From the NCBI RefSeq assembly GCF_014395425.1, contig NZ_CP060711.1, positions 186,001 to 250,000 of the forward strand: a stretch of DNA of 64,000 nucleotides. Reading direction: 5' to 3'. Position numbers and translations under genes: made by a program. Of the stretch, positions 19,400-29,335 are shown piece by piece. Each line of letters begins with the position of its first letter. Position 1 is the first letter of the stretch. The notes under the pieces are model-generated. The model ran no database searches and had not been told where the DNA came from. It was given only the letters and a program-made list of their open reading frames with translations. The stretch comes from Thermomonas brevis. GTDB taxonomy: Bacteria; Pseudomonadota; Gammaproteobacteria; Xanthomonadales; Xanthomonadaceae.

Positions 19400-20556
19400 G
19401 AGAACTTTCGATGACCCCGTTCCGTCTGATGTCGCCGTTGCTGGCCGCGGCGTTACTGCTTGCCATGGCCGCATGTTCGAGGTCCCCCTCGACCGAGTCG
19501 GCCCCGACCGAAGCCGAAGGCGCTGAAGCGCCCACCGAAAGCGAAGCCGGCATCGCGCCCGTCAAGCTCGATGCCGCAGCGATGAAAGCTGCCGGCATCG
19601 TCGTGCAGGCGTTGCAGCCCGCTTCGATGAGCGAACAGCTGCGTGCGCCCGGTGAAGTGCTCGACAATGCCTACGGCACGGCGCTGATCACGCCCAGTGT
19701 CGAAGCCCTGGTCGTGCGTCGCCATGCCAAGCTCGGCGACGAAGTGCGCGCCGGCGCACCGCTGGTGACGCTGTCCAGCGTCGAAGTCGCCAATGCCCAG
19801 GCAGAGTTGCGCATCGCCGAACAGGAATGGCGCCGCGTCTCTGCACTCGGTCGTGAGGCCGTGTCCGGGCGCCGCATCAACGAGGCACAGGTCGCGCTCG
19901 ATCGCGCTCGCGCAACGGCACAGGCGTATGGCTTGCCGGGCACGGCGGCCGGGCGCAGCAACGGCCAGTTCACCTTGACCGCGCCGCATGCCGGGCGAAT
20001 CACCGAGGATGCCGTGGTCGTCGGCGAGAAAATTGAACCGGGCAAGACGCTGTTCCGCCTGGTCGATGAATCGGTGGTTTGGGTCGACGCCAAGCTGCCA
20101 TCGGGGATCGTTCCGCGCATCACACCCGGCACGGAAGCGACGGTGGTGTTCAACGGCGAGCGCCTGAAGGGTACCGTTCAGCATCCCGCGCATCGCACGT
20201 CGGACACGACCCGCAATGCGGTGGTGCGGATCGAGGTTCCGAACCGGGACGACCGCCTGCACAGCGGCGATTACGTCGATGTGTTCTTCGAGGCCAGCGA
20301 CGTCGCCAAGGATGGCAACGCCGCCGTGACTATGGTGTCGGTGCCAACCGACGCGGTGGTGCAGTTGGAAGGCGACACGGTCGTGTTCCGTCGCAACGCG
20401 ACCGGTGCGTTGGAACCGACGCCGGTGCGTACCGGTGAAGCGATCGGCGATCGGACCGTCATCCGCGAAGGCCTCAAGCCCGGCGACGCCGTCGTGGTCG
20501 AAGGCGCCTTTGCCGTCAAAGCGCAGATGCTCAAGTCGCAGTTAGGAGAAGAGTGA
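19396..20556 (+). CDS. czcB: RND membrane-fusion lipoprotein
   Basis: A 386-residue periplasmic adaptor. The signal peptide ends in a lipobox (LLLAMAACSRS), so it is anchored to the inner membrane by lipid. Next come an acidic Pro/Glu/Ala linker, a barrel-sandwich domain interrupted by a short alpha-hairpin (VVRRHAKLGDEVRAGAPLVT and later LTAPHAGRITEDAVVVGEKI), and a beta-barrel and membrane-proximal domain ending in GLKPGDAVVVEGAFAVKAQM. It links the inner-membrane pump to the outer-membrane channel. There is no His-rich N-terminal extension of the CusB or CzcB kind, so no extra metal site is evident. Confidence 0.88.
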   Translation: MRELSMTPFRLMSPLLAAALLLAMAACSRSPSTESAPTEAEGAEAPTESEAGIAPVKLDAAAMKAAGIVVQALQPASMSEQLRAPGEVLDNAYGTALITPSVEALVVRRHAKLGDEVRAGAPLVTLSSVEVANAQAELRIAEQEWRRVSALGREAVSGRRINEAQVALDRARATAQAYGLPGTAAGRSNGQFTLTAPHAGRITEDAVVVGEKIEPGKTLFRLVDESVVWVDAKLPSGIVPRITPGTEATVVFNGERLKGTVQHPAHRTSDTTRNAVVRIEVPNRDDRLHSGDYVDVFFEASDVAKDGNAAVTMVSVPTDAVVQLEGDTVVFRRNATGALEPTPVRTGEAIGDRTVIREGLKPGDAVVVEGAFAVKAQMLKSQLGEE

Positions 20557-20596
20557 TGATCTCTGACGCCAATCCCGCCTTTGCGGGAGGTGCGCC

Positions 20597-23500
20597 ATGC
20601 TGAATCGCCTGGTCGAACTCTCCCTGCGCTACAAGTTCCTGGTCCTGATCGTGTTCGCGGTCGTCGCCTTCCTCGGCATCAGCGCCGTTCGCAACGTGCC
20701 GATCGATGCCTTCCCCGACGTGACGCCGGTCCAGGTCAACATCTACACCGAGTCCCCGGGCCTGGCCGCCGAGGACGTCGAGCAGTTGCTCACCACGCCG
20801 GTGGAGTCTGCGTTGGCCGGCCTGCCGAAGGTGCAGGAAATCCGCTCGGTCAGCCTGTTCGGGTTGTCGTACGTGTCGGTCTATTTCAAGGACGACATGG
20901 ACATCTACTTCGCGCGACAACTGGTCAACGAACGCCTGCAGGAAATCGGCGATCGTCTGCCTGAAGGCTATGGCAAGCCGAGCATGGGCCCGAACACGTC
21001 GGGCCTGGGGCAGGTGTACTGGTACACCGTCGAACGCGCGCCCGGCGTCAGTAAGGACCAGGTCACCGATATGGACCTGCGCACATGGCAGGAATGGACC
21101 GTGCGGCTGATCCTGCGCACGGCACCGGGCGTGGACGACGTTAGTTCCTGGGGCGGTGGCGAACGCCAGTACCAGGTGCAGATCGATCCGCAACGCCTCT
21201 ACGCCCGCGGGCTGGGCTTCGGCGATGTCATCAACGCGCTCCCCGCCAACAACGGCCAGGTCGGCGGTAACGTGATGGACGTGGGCCGCGAGCAGTTCCT
21301 GGTGCGCGGTCTGGGTTTGCTGAAGTCGACCGAGGACATCGGCGCGATCATGCTCAAGTCGGAGGACGGTGTGCCGGTGTATCTGCGTGACGTGGCAACC
21401 GTGGTCGAAGCCCCCGCGCCGCGCTTCGGTGCGGTGACCCGCGACGGCCAGGAAGTCGTGATGGGCCAGGCGCTGGCCCGCATCGGCGAGAACGCCAAGG
21501 ACGTGGTCGAGGCGGTCAAGGGCAAGCTTGACGTGGTGCGCGATGCACTGCCGAAGACCATGGTGCTCAAGCCGATGTACGAGCGCACTGACCTCGTCAA
21601 CAAGGCGGTCGAAACCGCGGTGCGGGCGCTGGTGGAAGGCTCGCTGCTGGTCGCGATCATCCTGTTCCTGTTCCTGGGCGAGGTCCGCTCAGCGCTGGTC
21701 GTGATCGTCACACTGCCGCTGGCCATGCTGATTGCCTTCATCGGCATGGGGCAGGTCGGCTTGTCCGCCAATCTGATGTCGCTCGCGGGCCTGGCGATCG
21801 GCATCGGCATGATGGTCGACGGCGCGGTGGTAATGGTGGAGAACGCCTTCCGGATCATGGCGGAGCGGTTGGAACACGGAGAGAAGGTCGACAAGACTTC
21901 TGCGGTGTTGGCCGCGGCTAAGGAAGTGGCCAATCCAATCACGTTCGCGATCGGCATCATCATCGTGGTGTTCCTGCCGCTGTTCGCGCTGGAAGGCCTC
22001 GAAGGCAAGATGTTCAAGCCGATGGCATTCAACATCGCCTTCGCGATGGCCGGTTCGCTGATCCTGAGCCTGACGCTGATCCCGGTCTTGGCGTCGATGA
22101 TTCTCAAGCCCAAGCCCGAGCGCGATACGTGGTTGGTGGCCAGGATCAAGCGTGGTTATCAGCCGCTGTTGGCGAAGGCGCTGGGCCGCAAGAAAGTGGT
22201 CGTGATCAGCGCGCTTGTCGCCTTGGTCGCGAGCCTGGCGCTGTTCCCTTTCCTGGGTAAGGAGTTCATGCCGCAACTGCAGGAAGGCTCGATCATGTGG
22301 CGCGTGACGGGCATCCCGTCGACCTCGCTCAACGAATCGATCAAGACCAGCAACACCATCGCCGCGGCCTTCAAGCAATTCCCGGAGGTCGAGACCACGC
22401 TGGCGATGATCGGCCGTGCCGAGAAGGGCGAGACCGCCGATGTCAATTACATGGAGATCTACACCGCGCTCAAACCCGAGGAAGAGTGGAAGTCGGGCCG
22501 CGACATCAAGCAGCTCGAAGCGGCGATGCAGGAGACGCTGGAGAAGGTCGTGCCGAACGTGGTGCCCGGCTACACCCAACCGATCCAGATGCGCGTGGAG
22601 GAACTGATCTCCGGCGTGCGCGCCACCTTGGCGCTGAAGCTTTACGGTGAAGACCTGGGCGAACTCGACAAGCTGAGCGGCCGCATCAAGCGCGTGCTGG
22701 ACAAGGTGCCGGGCGTGGCCGACCTTGCTTTGGAAGCCAACATCGGCAAGCCGCAGATTCGCATCGCGGTCAAGCGCGACGAACTGGCCCGCCATGGCAT
22801 GAACGCTGAGGAGGTGCTCACCATCGTCCGCAATGGCCTGGGCGGCGAACCGGTGAGCGTACTGCTCGATGGCGTGAAACGCTTCGATATCGCAGTGCGG
22901 CTGGATGACGCGACACGCGATTCGGTCGAGTCATTGCGTCGCATCCCGCTCCGCACGGCAACCGGCGCCTTGGTGCCGCTGTCGGAGGTAGCCGACATCA
23001 ACGTGGCCGAAGGTTACTCGTTCGTCCGTCGCGAGCAACTGCAACGCTATGCGGTGATCCAGATGGACGTCCGAGGCCGCGACGTCGATAGCTTCGTCCA
23101 GGACGCTGAGACGGCGATTAAGCAGCAGGTGAAGCTGCCGCCGGGCTACTGGATCGAGTGGGGTGGGGCGTTCGAGAACCAGCAGCGTGCGCTGGCCAAG
23201 TTGGCGCTGATCGTGCCAGTCACGATCTTTTTCATCTTCGTGTTGCTCTATACCGCCTTCAACTCGGTCAAGTACGCGGCGCTGATTCTGGCCAACGTGC
23301 CGTTCGCCACCATTGGCGGATTGTTGGCCTTGTTTGTCACCGGCCAGTACCTGTCGGTGCCCTCAGCGATCGGCTTCATCGCGGTATTCGGCGTGGCGAT
23401 GCTCAACGGCATCGTGCTGGTGAGCTTCCTCAACGAGCTGCGTGAGAAAGGCCTGTCGGTGCGCGAAGCGGTGGTGCAGGGCACGGCTCTGCGTCTGCGA

Positions 23501-23722
23501 CCGGTGCTGATGACCGCGAGCGTGGCGATCCTCGGTCTGGTGCCGATGCTGCTGTCCAGCGGTGTCGGCGCGGAAACGCAACGTCCGTTGGCGACGGTGG
23601 TGGTGGGTGGCCTGATCAGTTCGACGCTGTTGACGCTCGTGCTGTTGCCCGTGCTGTACGAATGGCTTGAAACCCGCGCCGAACGCAAGGGGGCCGGATC
23701 CAACCCGCAGGAGACCGTGTGA
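20597..23722 (+). CDS. czcA: Heavy-metal RND efflux pump (CzcA/CusA family)
   Basis: A 1041-residue inner-membrane proton/metal antiporter with 12 membrane helices in two halves and two large periplasmic loops. Family marks are VEQLLTTPVESALAGLPKVQ and PIQMRVEELISGVRATLALK. The helix-4 motif reads IGIGMMVDGAVVMVEN (near residue 406): it keeps the Asp and Glu needed for proton transfer but lacks the DFG of the Zn/Co/Cd (HME1/2) group. The metal is therefore unclear; the gene symbol follows the family. It sits 40 bases after czcB and overlaps the PII-like gene, completing a CBA tripartite pump. Confidence 0.88.
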   Translation: MLNRLVELSLRYKFLVLIVFAVVAFLGISAVRNVPIDAFPDVTPVQVNIYTESPGLAAEDVEQLLTTPVESALAGLPKVQEIRSVSLFGLSYVSVYFKDDMDIYFARQLVNERLQEIGDRLPEGYGKPSMGPNTSGLGQVYWYTVERAPGVSKDQVTDMDLRTWQEWTVRLILRTAPGVDDVSSWGGGERQYQVQIDPQRLYARGLGFGDVINALPANNGQVGGNVMDVGREQFLVRGLGLLKSTEDIGAIMLKSEDGVPVYLRDVATVVEAPAPRFGAVTRDGQEVVMGQALARIGENAKDVVEAVKGKLDVVRDALPKTMVLKPMYERTDLVNKAVETAVRALVEGSLLVAIILFLFLGEVRSALVVIVTLPLAMLIAFIGMGQVGLSANLMSLAGLAIGIGMMVDGAVVMVENAFRIMAERLEHGEKVDKTSAVLAAAKEVANPITFAIGIIIVVFLPLFALEGLEGKMFKPMAFNIAFAMAGSLILSLTLIPVLASMILKPKPERDTWLVARIKRGYQPLLAKALGRKKVVVISALVALVASLALFPFLGKEFMPQLQEGSIMWRVTGIPSTSLNESIKTSNTIAAAFKQFPEVETTLAMIGRAEKGETADVNYMEIYTALKPEEEWKSGRDIKQLEAAMQETLEKVVPNVVPGYTQPIQMRVEELISGVRATLALKLYGEDLGELDKLSGRIKRVLDKVPGVADLALEANIGKPQIRIAVKRDELARHGMNAEEVLTIVRNGLGGEPVSVLLDGVKRFDIAVRLDDATRDSVESLRRIPLRTATGALVPLSEVADINVAEGYSFVRREQLQRYAVIQMDVRGRDVDSFVQDAETAIKQQVKLPPGYWIEWGGAFENQQRALAKLALIVPVTIFFIFVLLYTAFNSVKYAALILANVPFATIGGLLALFVTGQYLSVPSAIGFIAVFGVAMLNGIVLVSFLNELREKGLSVREAVVQGTALRLRPVLMTASVAILGLVPMLLSSGVGAETQRPLATVVVGGLISSTLLTLVLLPVLYEWLETRAERKGAGSNPQETV

Positions 23723-24042
23723 TGAAACAGATCAAGGCGTTCGTGCACCGCAACCGGGTCTCCGACCTGATCCACGCGCTGGAAGCCGCCGGCTTCCAGC
23801 GCCTGAGCCTGTTCGACGTGAAGGGCCTGCTGCGTGCACTCAGTGCACGCGAGCAGGAGTATTCGGTCGAGTTCGGCGACCAGGTGATCAACGAGGTGCA
23901 GATGGAGCTGTTCTGCGAGGATGAAGACGTGGCCCGGGCTGTGGAAATCTTCCGCCGTGTCGGGCGGACGGGGCGACCGGACGCGGGCTGGGTCTATGTC
24001 AGCCCGGTGGAGCAAGCATTCCCCATCGACGGCACCGCGTAG
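23722..24042 (+). CDS. PII-like protein coupled to the RND pump
   Basis: A 106-residue protein of the PII (GlnB) superfamily: KQIKAFVHRNRVSDLIHALE at the N-terminus, QEYSVEFGDQVINEVQMELF in the middle and FRRVGRTGRPDAGWVYVSPV at the end, in the ferredoxin-like fold order of PII trimers. The T-loop Tyr of true nitrogen PII proteins is not obvious. A branch of PII relatives is known to be encoded beside CusA/CzcA-type pumps. The ATG overlaps the czcA stop (TGATG), so it is made with the pump and may sense a nucleotide or metal to regulate it. The ligand is unknown. Confidence 0.75.
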   Translation: MKQIKAFVHRNRVSDLIHALEAAGFQRLSLFDVKGLLRALSAREQEYSVEFGDQVINEVQMELFCEDEDVARAVEIFRRVGRTGRPDAGWVYVSPVEQAFPIDGTA

Positions 24043-24064
24043 GACCCAAGGGAGCTGGCACGTC

Positions 24065-25312
24065 ATGCGAACACACAGCGCAGTCCGAGAATTCGTGGTT
24101 CCAGTGGGGTTGGCAGCGCTGGCCGTCGTGCCCGCGCTGTACCTGCGTGTGACCGGGAGCAGCGTCGGCGCCCTGGGCGACATGGTGCTGTTCGGCATGG
24201 CGATTCTGGCCGCCGGCTTCCTGCTGTCGTGGGGCGCGGAGGCTGCCGAGAAGTACATCGCCACCGGCTTCGTGCTGGCGGTGGTCGCACTTATCACGGT
24301 GCTGCCCGAATACGCGGTGGACTTCTACTACGCCTACCGCGCCGGCCAAGATCCGGCGTCCGGGTATATGGCCTACGCCGCCGCCAACATGACCGGTGCC
24401 AATCGCCTGTTGATCGGGCTTGCCTGGCCGCTGCTGGTGGGGTTGCACTGGTGGCGCTCGCGGCAACGCGGGATTGCGTTGCAGGTCGAAAATTCGGTCG
24501 AAATCGTCTTCCTTGCGTTGGCGAGCGCGTATGCCTTCGTCATCATCCTCAAGAACCGCATCGGCCTGTTCGATTTCGTCGTGCTGGGTGCCTTGTTCTG
24601 CCTGTACCTGTGGCGCACATCAAAGGCCGAGAACGAAGAAGAGGAAGAAGACGAAGAGCCGGGCCCGGGCGCGGTGATCGCGCAGTTGTCGCCCGGCAAG
24701 CGCTGGACGGTGATGGCAGTGATGAGTGTGGCGGCCGCAGGCGTGATCCTGCTGGCGGCCGAACCCTTCGCCGAATCGCTGGTGGCTTCGGGTCGACGCC
24801 TGGGGATGGACGAGTTCCTGTTGATCCAGTGGCTGGCACCGCTGGCCAGCGAAGCGCCGGCGGTCACCATCGCGATCCTGTTCGTGCTGGATGGCCGCGC
24901 CCGCGCCGGTCTGACCACGATGATCAGCGACAAGATCAATCAATGGACCCTGCTGGTGGGCATGCTGCCGATTGCCATGAGCATTGGTGCCGGTGAGTTG
25001 ACCTCGCTGCCATTGGACGCACGCCAGCACGAGGAATTCTTCCTGACCGCCGCGCAATCGATGTTCGCACTGGCATTGCTGCTGCGCATGCGGCTGAGCC
25101 TGGTTGGCGCCGTGGCGTTGGCGGTGCTGTTCGTCGGGCAGCTGATGCTGGCATTCTTCTATCAATCCAACCCCGAGCAGGAAATCTTCGTGCTGACGGC
25201 CATCGCCTGGCTCTATCTGGCACTGGCGGGCATGCTCCTGGCGCGTGACGCCCGGCGCCTTCCCGCGCTGCTGCGAGCGGCGTGGCAGACCCGTGAGCGC
25301 AATGATGCGTGA
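24065..25312 (+). CDS. Ca2+/Na+-type cation exchanger
   Basis: A 415-residue membrane protein of the cation/Ca2+ exchanger (CaCA) superfamily with about 11 hydrophobic helices. The two inverted repeats hold the conserved acidic helices: VVALITVLPEYAVDFYYAYR in the first half and IQWLAPLASEAPAVTIAI in the second. Between them is a cytoplasmic loop with a run of acidic residues (ENEEEEEDEEPG), which could bind cations. The ATG at 24065 is preceded by GGGAG. It starts 22 bases after the PII-like gene. In this island it may expel divalent metals in exchange for Na+ or H+; the ion is not known. Confidence 0.8.
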   Translation: MRTHSAVREFVVPVGLAALAVVPALYLRVTGSSVGALGDMVLFGMAILAAGFLLSWGAEAAEKYIATGFVLAVVALITVLPEYAVDFYYAYRAGQDPASGYMAYAAANMTGANRLLIGLAWPLLVGLHWWRSRQRGIALQVENSVEIVFLALASAYAFVIILKNRIGLFDFVVLGALFCLYLWRTSKAENEEEEEDEEPGPGAVIAQLSPGKRWTVMAVMSVAAAGVILLAAEPFAESLVASGRRLGMDEFLLIQWLAPLASEAPAVTIAILFVLDGRARAGLTTMISDKINQWTLLVGMLPIAMSIGAGELTSLPLDARQHEEFFLTAAQSMFALALLLRMRLSLVGAVALAVLFVGQLMLAFFYQSNPEQEIFVLTAIAWLYLALAGMLLARDARRLPALLRAAWQTRERNDA

Positions 25313-25814
25313 GAGACGCACCGCGCAGGGTGGCGTGCCGCGAATGCCAAGCGCGCTGCCGTGGCTCGGTGTGTCCGCCGCCGTATTGGCCGTCGATCAC
25401 CTCACCAAATACTGGGTGCTGACCGCATTGCCGGAGCACACGGCGGTGCCCGTGTTCGACTCCTGGTGGAACTGGTACCGCTCCTATAACACCGGTGCTG
25501 CCTTCAGCTTCCTCAGCTCGGCCGGCGGCTGGCAACGCCATGTCCTGACGTTCCTTGCGCTGGCGATCGCCGCGCTGTTGACGCGTTGGCTCACCAAGCT
25601 GCCACGTCATGCATGGCCCCCGGCGCTTGCCTACGCCTTGCTTATCGGAGGCGCCTTGGGCAATGCGGTGGATCGCATCATGCGCGGGCATGTGGTGGAT
25701 TTCATCCAGTGGCATTGGCGCGACTGGTACTGGCCCGCATTCAATCTGGCCGATGTCGCCATCGTCACCGGTGCCGCAATTCTGGTGTTGCAAGGCATCT
25801 TTCGGCGCGGCTAG
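25302..25814 (+). CDS. lspA: Signal peptidase II (island paralogue)
   Basis: A protein of about 170 residues with four membrane helices and the lipoprotein signal peptidase motifs: AVLAVDHLTKYWVLTALP, YNTGAAFSFLSSAGGW, GGALGNAVDRIMRGHVVDFI and PAFNLADVAIVTGA. The two catalytic Asp residues are in the VDRI and LADV boxes. The ATG at 25302 overlaps the exchanger gene; an ATG at 25344 is an alternative start. Extra lspA copies are known in metal-resistance operons (pbrC in the Cupriavidus lead operon), where they process metal-related lipoproteins. It fits the several lipoproteins in this island. Confidence 0.9.
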   Translation: MMRERRTAQGGVPRMPSALPWLGVSAAVLAVDHLTKYWVLTALPEHTAVPVFDSWWNWYRSYNTGAAFSFLSSAGGWQRHVLTFLALAIAALLTRWLTKLPRHAWPPALAYALLIGGALGNAVDRIMRGHVVDFIQWHWRDWYWPAFNLADVAIVTGAAILVLQGIFRRG

Positions 25815-25852
25815 AACGGCTTGCCGCGTGGCTCATTCACGGAGAACGAATA

Positions 25853-27271
<1,419 letters not shown>

Positions 27272-27288
27272 CTATCCGGGATCGACTG

Positions 27289-27318
27289 CGCGGCGCTGTT
27301 TCGTCGCTTGGCGCCGCG
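27289..27318. terminator. Hairpin between convergent lpdA and merR
   Basis: CGCGGCGC at 27289-27296 and GCGCCGCG at 27311-27318 form a perfect 8-base-pair stem with a 14-base loop. It sits between two convergent genes, where a bidirectional terminator is expected. No U-tract follows, so it may only slow RNA polymerase or protect the transcript end. Confidence 0.35.
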
Positions 27319-27345
27319 GTACCAGTGCGGGGGGAATTCGCCAAA

Positions 27346-27747
27346 TCACGATCGATCGAGAAGTTCGAGTGTCGGACATGAACCGCCGCCCGGCGCCTGA
27401 TTGCATTCGGCGATGAGGCTCATCAGATCGACTTCCAACCGGTGTAATGCATCGAGTCGTTGGCGAACATCGACCAGCTTGAGCGCGGTCAGTTGACGCG
27501 TTTGTTCGCAAGCGCGCTTGCCTTTGATCTCCAACAGCCCGGCAATTTCATCCAGGGTAAAACCCATCGCCTGGGCGCGCCGGATGAACTGCAGGCGGGC
27601 GACATCAGCCGAGCCATAGTGGCGAAAACCGCCTTGGGGTCGCTGGGGTTCCGGCAACAGTCGGCGGCGCTGGTAGTAGCGCACGGTTTCGACGTGCACC
27701 CCGGCGGAAGCCGCCAGTTTGCTGATAGTGAGGGGGCTCGCGGCCAT
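27346..27747 (-). CDS. merR: Mercury-type MerR regulator
   Basis: A 133-residue MerR. The ATG at 27747 is chosen because the longer frame to 27765 would start inside the operator. The N-terminal DNA-binding part reads LTISKLAASAGVHVETVRYY; the metal ligands Cys80 (GKRACEQ), Cys115 and Cys124 (AECNQAPGGGSCPTLELL) keep the spacing of the Hg(II) site of Tn501 MerR (C82, C117, C126). It is divergent from merT and the shared operator lies between them. It represses without Hg and activates when Hg(II) bridges the dimer. Confidence 0.88.
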   Translation of the reverse strand: MAASPLTISKLAASAGVHVETVRYYQRRRLLPEPQRPQGGFRHYGSADVARLQFIRRAQAMGFTLDEIAGLLEIKGKRACEQTRQLTALKLVDVRQRLDALHRLEVDLMSLIAECNQAPGGGSCPTLELLDRS

Positions 27748-27750
27748 GAC

Positions 27751-27782
27751 TTGACTCCGTACCAAGGTACGGACCGTAGTAT
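27751..27782 (+). promoter_or_regulatory. mer promoter/operator
   Basis: TTGACT at 27751-27756, a 20-base spacer and TAGTAT at 27777-27782. The dyad CCGTACC-aa-GGTACGG at 27757-27772 is perfect and is the known MerR recognition pattern. The -10 ends 6 bases before the merT ATG at 27789, so transcription would begin on or beside the start codon. Confidence 0.85.
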
Positions 27783-27788
27783 GCGCCC

Positions 27789-28145
27789 ATGGCCAGACTC
27801 CCTGCCAGATCCTCCCTTCCAGCCATCATTGCGGCGAGTCTTGCCGCCTTCGCGGCATCCGTGTGCTGCGTGGTGCCTCTGGTTTTGGTGCTGCTGGGCA
27901 TCAGCGGCGCATGGATTGCCAACCTCACCGCGCTGGATGCCTGGCGACCTTGGTTCAGTGCCGCCACGCTGGGGTGCTTGGGTCTGGCTTTCTGGGCCCT
28001 CTATGGGCCGGCGTCACGCTGCCGTACCGACGGAGAATGCGTGGATCCTCGGGTTCTGTATCGCCGCAGGCGTTGGCTGTGGATCGCCACGGTGCTGATC
28101 GGCTTGTTGCTGCTGTTCCCCTATTACGTAGGCTGGTTTCTGTAG
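27789..28145 (+). CDS. merT: Mercuric ion transport protein MerT
   Basis: A 118-residue inner-membrane protein with three helices. The first helix holds the vicinal Cys pair (ASVCCVVPLVLVLLG) and the loop after helix 2 the second pair (ASRCRTDGECVDPR), the two sites that pass Hg(II) from MerP into the cytoplasm. The length matches MerT. There is no room for an untranslated leader with a ribosome site between the mer promoter and this ATG. It is 10 bases from merP. With no merA in the window, the imported Hg(II) has no visible reductase here. Confidence 0.88.
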   Translation: MARLPARSSLPAIIAASLAAFAASVCCVVPLVLVLLGISGAWIANLTALDAWRPWFSAATLGCLGLAFWALYGPASRCRTDGECVDPRVLYRRRRWLWIATVLIGLLLLFPYYVGWFL

Positions 28146-28155
28146 GAGTTGATCG

Positions 28156-28443
28156 ATGCGCAAATCCATATTGGGCTTGGTGATGATGGCGTGGGTCGGC
28201 GTGGCGATCGCGGCGACACCCAAGCAGGTCGTACTCAACGTCAAGAACATGACCTGTCCCGCTTGCAGCATCACCATCGAGAAGGCCTTGGACCAAGTGC
28301 CGGGCGTGACGGGCAGGCAGGTGAATACCCAGGCGGGAACAGTGGTCGTGACGTTCGACGCGGAGCGAACAAGCTTGCCTGTCGTAACGCGTGCCATTAC
28401 GGACGCCGGCTTTCCTGCCAGCGTGAGGGCAAAGGGTGGCTGA
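28156..28443 (+). CDS. merP: Periplasmic mercury-binding protein MerP
   Basis: A 95-residue protein with a signal peptide (ILGLVMMAWVGVAIAAT) and one HMA domain with the metal site NMTCPACSITIEKAL. The domain has the beta-alpha-beta-beta-alpha-beta order and ends in ITDAGFPASVRAKGG. MerP binds Hg(II) in the periplasm through the two Cys and hands it to MerT. The next start codon overlaps its end by 8 bases. Confidence 0.9.
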   Translation: MRKSILGLVMMAWVGVAIAATPKQVVLNVKNMTCPACSITIEKALDQVPGVTGRQVNTQAGTVVVTFDAERTSLPVVTRAITDAGFPASVRAKGG

Positions 28444-28657
28444 GTTGCAGTTGCAGAGCACGCTGACGTGCCCGCAGTGTGGACATCAGGCTGTCGAAAC
28501 CATGCCGACGACGGCGTGCCAGTTCTTGTACGAGTGCGTGGGCTGCGGCGAGCTACTGAAACCCAAGCCGGGCGACTGTTGTGTTTTTTGCTCGTACGGC
28601 ACCGTGCCGTGTCCGCCCATCCAGCAAAACAGTTCCTGCTGTGACAGCACGGGTTAA
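28436..28657 (+). CDS. GDCCVxC-domain protein of the mer operon
   Basis: A 73-residue Cys-rich protein with GTG start at 28436 overlapping the merP end. It contains CPQCGHQAVETMPTTACQF, CVGCGELLKPKPGDCCVFCS and a final SSCCDS. GDCCVFCSYGTVPCPPIQ is the signature of the GDCCVxC family, seen next to mercury and other metal genes and in some species containing selenocysteine. Here the codons are Cys. The CxxC pairs suggest metal or thiol chemistry in the cytoplasm. The exact role is unknown. Confidence 0.8.
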   Translation: MAELQLQSTLTCPQCGHQAVETMPTTACQFLYECVGCGELLKPKPGDCCVFCSYGTVPCPPIQQNSSCCDSTG

Positions 28658-28662
28658 CCACG

Positions 28663-28851
28663 CTACGCAGCCAAGATCAGTTCGTTTTCGTACGGTTCCG
28701 GAAAATCGCCCACATCGATGTTGTCTAGCGCGAGGTGTGATGTGAATTGCGCCGAGATCGTCATCGGCGCCCTGATGTCATCCAGGGAGGTGCGGGAATT
28801 CTCGCGACGCACGACGGGCACGACGTAAGGCCCGTTCGGGCGCAATTTCAA
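28663..28851 (-). CDS. Short unidentified open frame, possibly a gene fragment
   Basis: A 62-codon frame that ends just after the mer operon on the opposite strand. It encodes a hydrophilic peptide with segments VVPVVRRENSRTSL, MTISAQFTSHLALDN and FPEPYENELILAA, of ordinary protein-like composition. I do not recognise a family. There is no convincing ribosome site. It may be the tail of a gene cut when the mer block arrived, or it may not be translated. Confidence 0.3.
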   Translation of the reverse strand: MKLRPNGPYVVPVVRRENSRTSLDDIRAPMTISAQFTSHLALDNIDVGDFPEPYENELILAA

Positions 28852-28933
28852 AACGCGCGACTAGCCAACACAACGGCAACGGCCAGTGCGGCGCATGGCG
28901 ATACATAGCCACCATGCGCCGCTGGGATTCAGC

Positions 28934-29335
28934 TTACTGCGCTGGCATGATCTGGGTGATCGTCGCTTCCATGCCCTGGGCCTGGAACTCGAAATGTACC
29001 TTCTGACCCGCCTGCACCGAGGTGATCTGTTCAGGTGTGGCCTTGAAGCCCATCGTCATCGCCGGCCAACCCAGCGCGTCCACCGGGCCGTGGGCGATGG
29101 TGATCTTGCCGGCAGCCGCATCGACGGCTTCGACAGTACCCGTAGCCGATGCCGTCTTGGCCGATTGCGCCATGTCGGCAGTAGCCGGTTTCGACTGGTC
29201 GGCCATTGGCGCGTGCTCAGCAGCCGGCATCGGCGTGTTGTCGGCGCCCGGTGTGGCATCACCACCGCTAGGCGCCTGGGAGCAGGCCGCCAGTAACAGC
29301 ACAGTCATCGCGGGAATAAATGAGGTCAATTTCAT
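28934..29335 (-). CDS. CusF-like copper-binding lipoprotein
   Basis: A 133-residue protein started by ATG at 29335 with CAGGAG 6 bases upstream. It has a lipobox (VLLLAACSQ), a Met/Ala/Pro linker and a C-terminal CusF/CopB-type domain: TGTVEAVDAAAGKITIAHG, then DALGWPAMTMGFK. His82, Trp90, Met93 and Met95 correspond to the His, Trp and two Met that bind Cu(I) or Ag(I) in CusF. It is a periplasmic metallochaperone, here attached to a membrane by lipid, and is not adjacent to any CusCBA genes. Confidence 0.88.
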   Translation of the reverse strand: MKLTSFIPAMTVLLLAACSQAPSGGDATPGADNTPMPAAEHAPMADQSKPATADMAQSAKTASATGTVEAVDAAAGKITIAHGPVDALGWPAMTMGFKATPEQITSVQAGQKVHFEFQAQGMEATITQIMPAQ

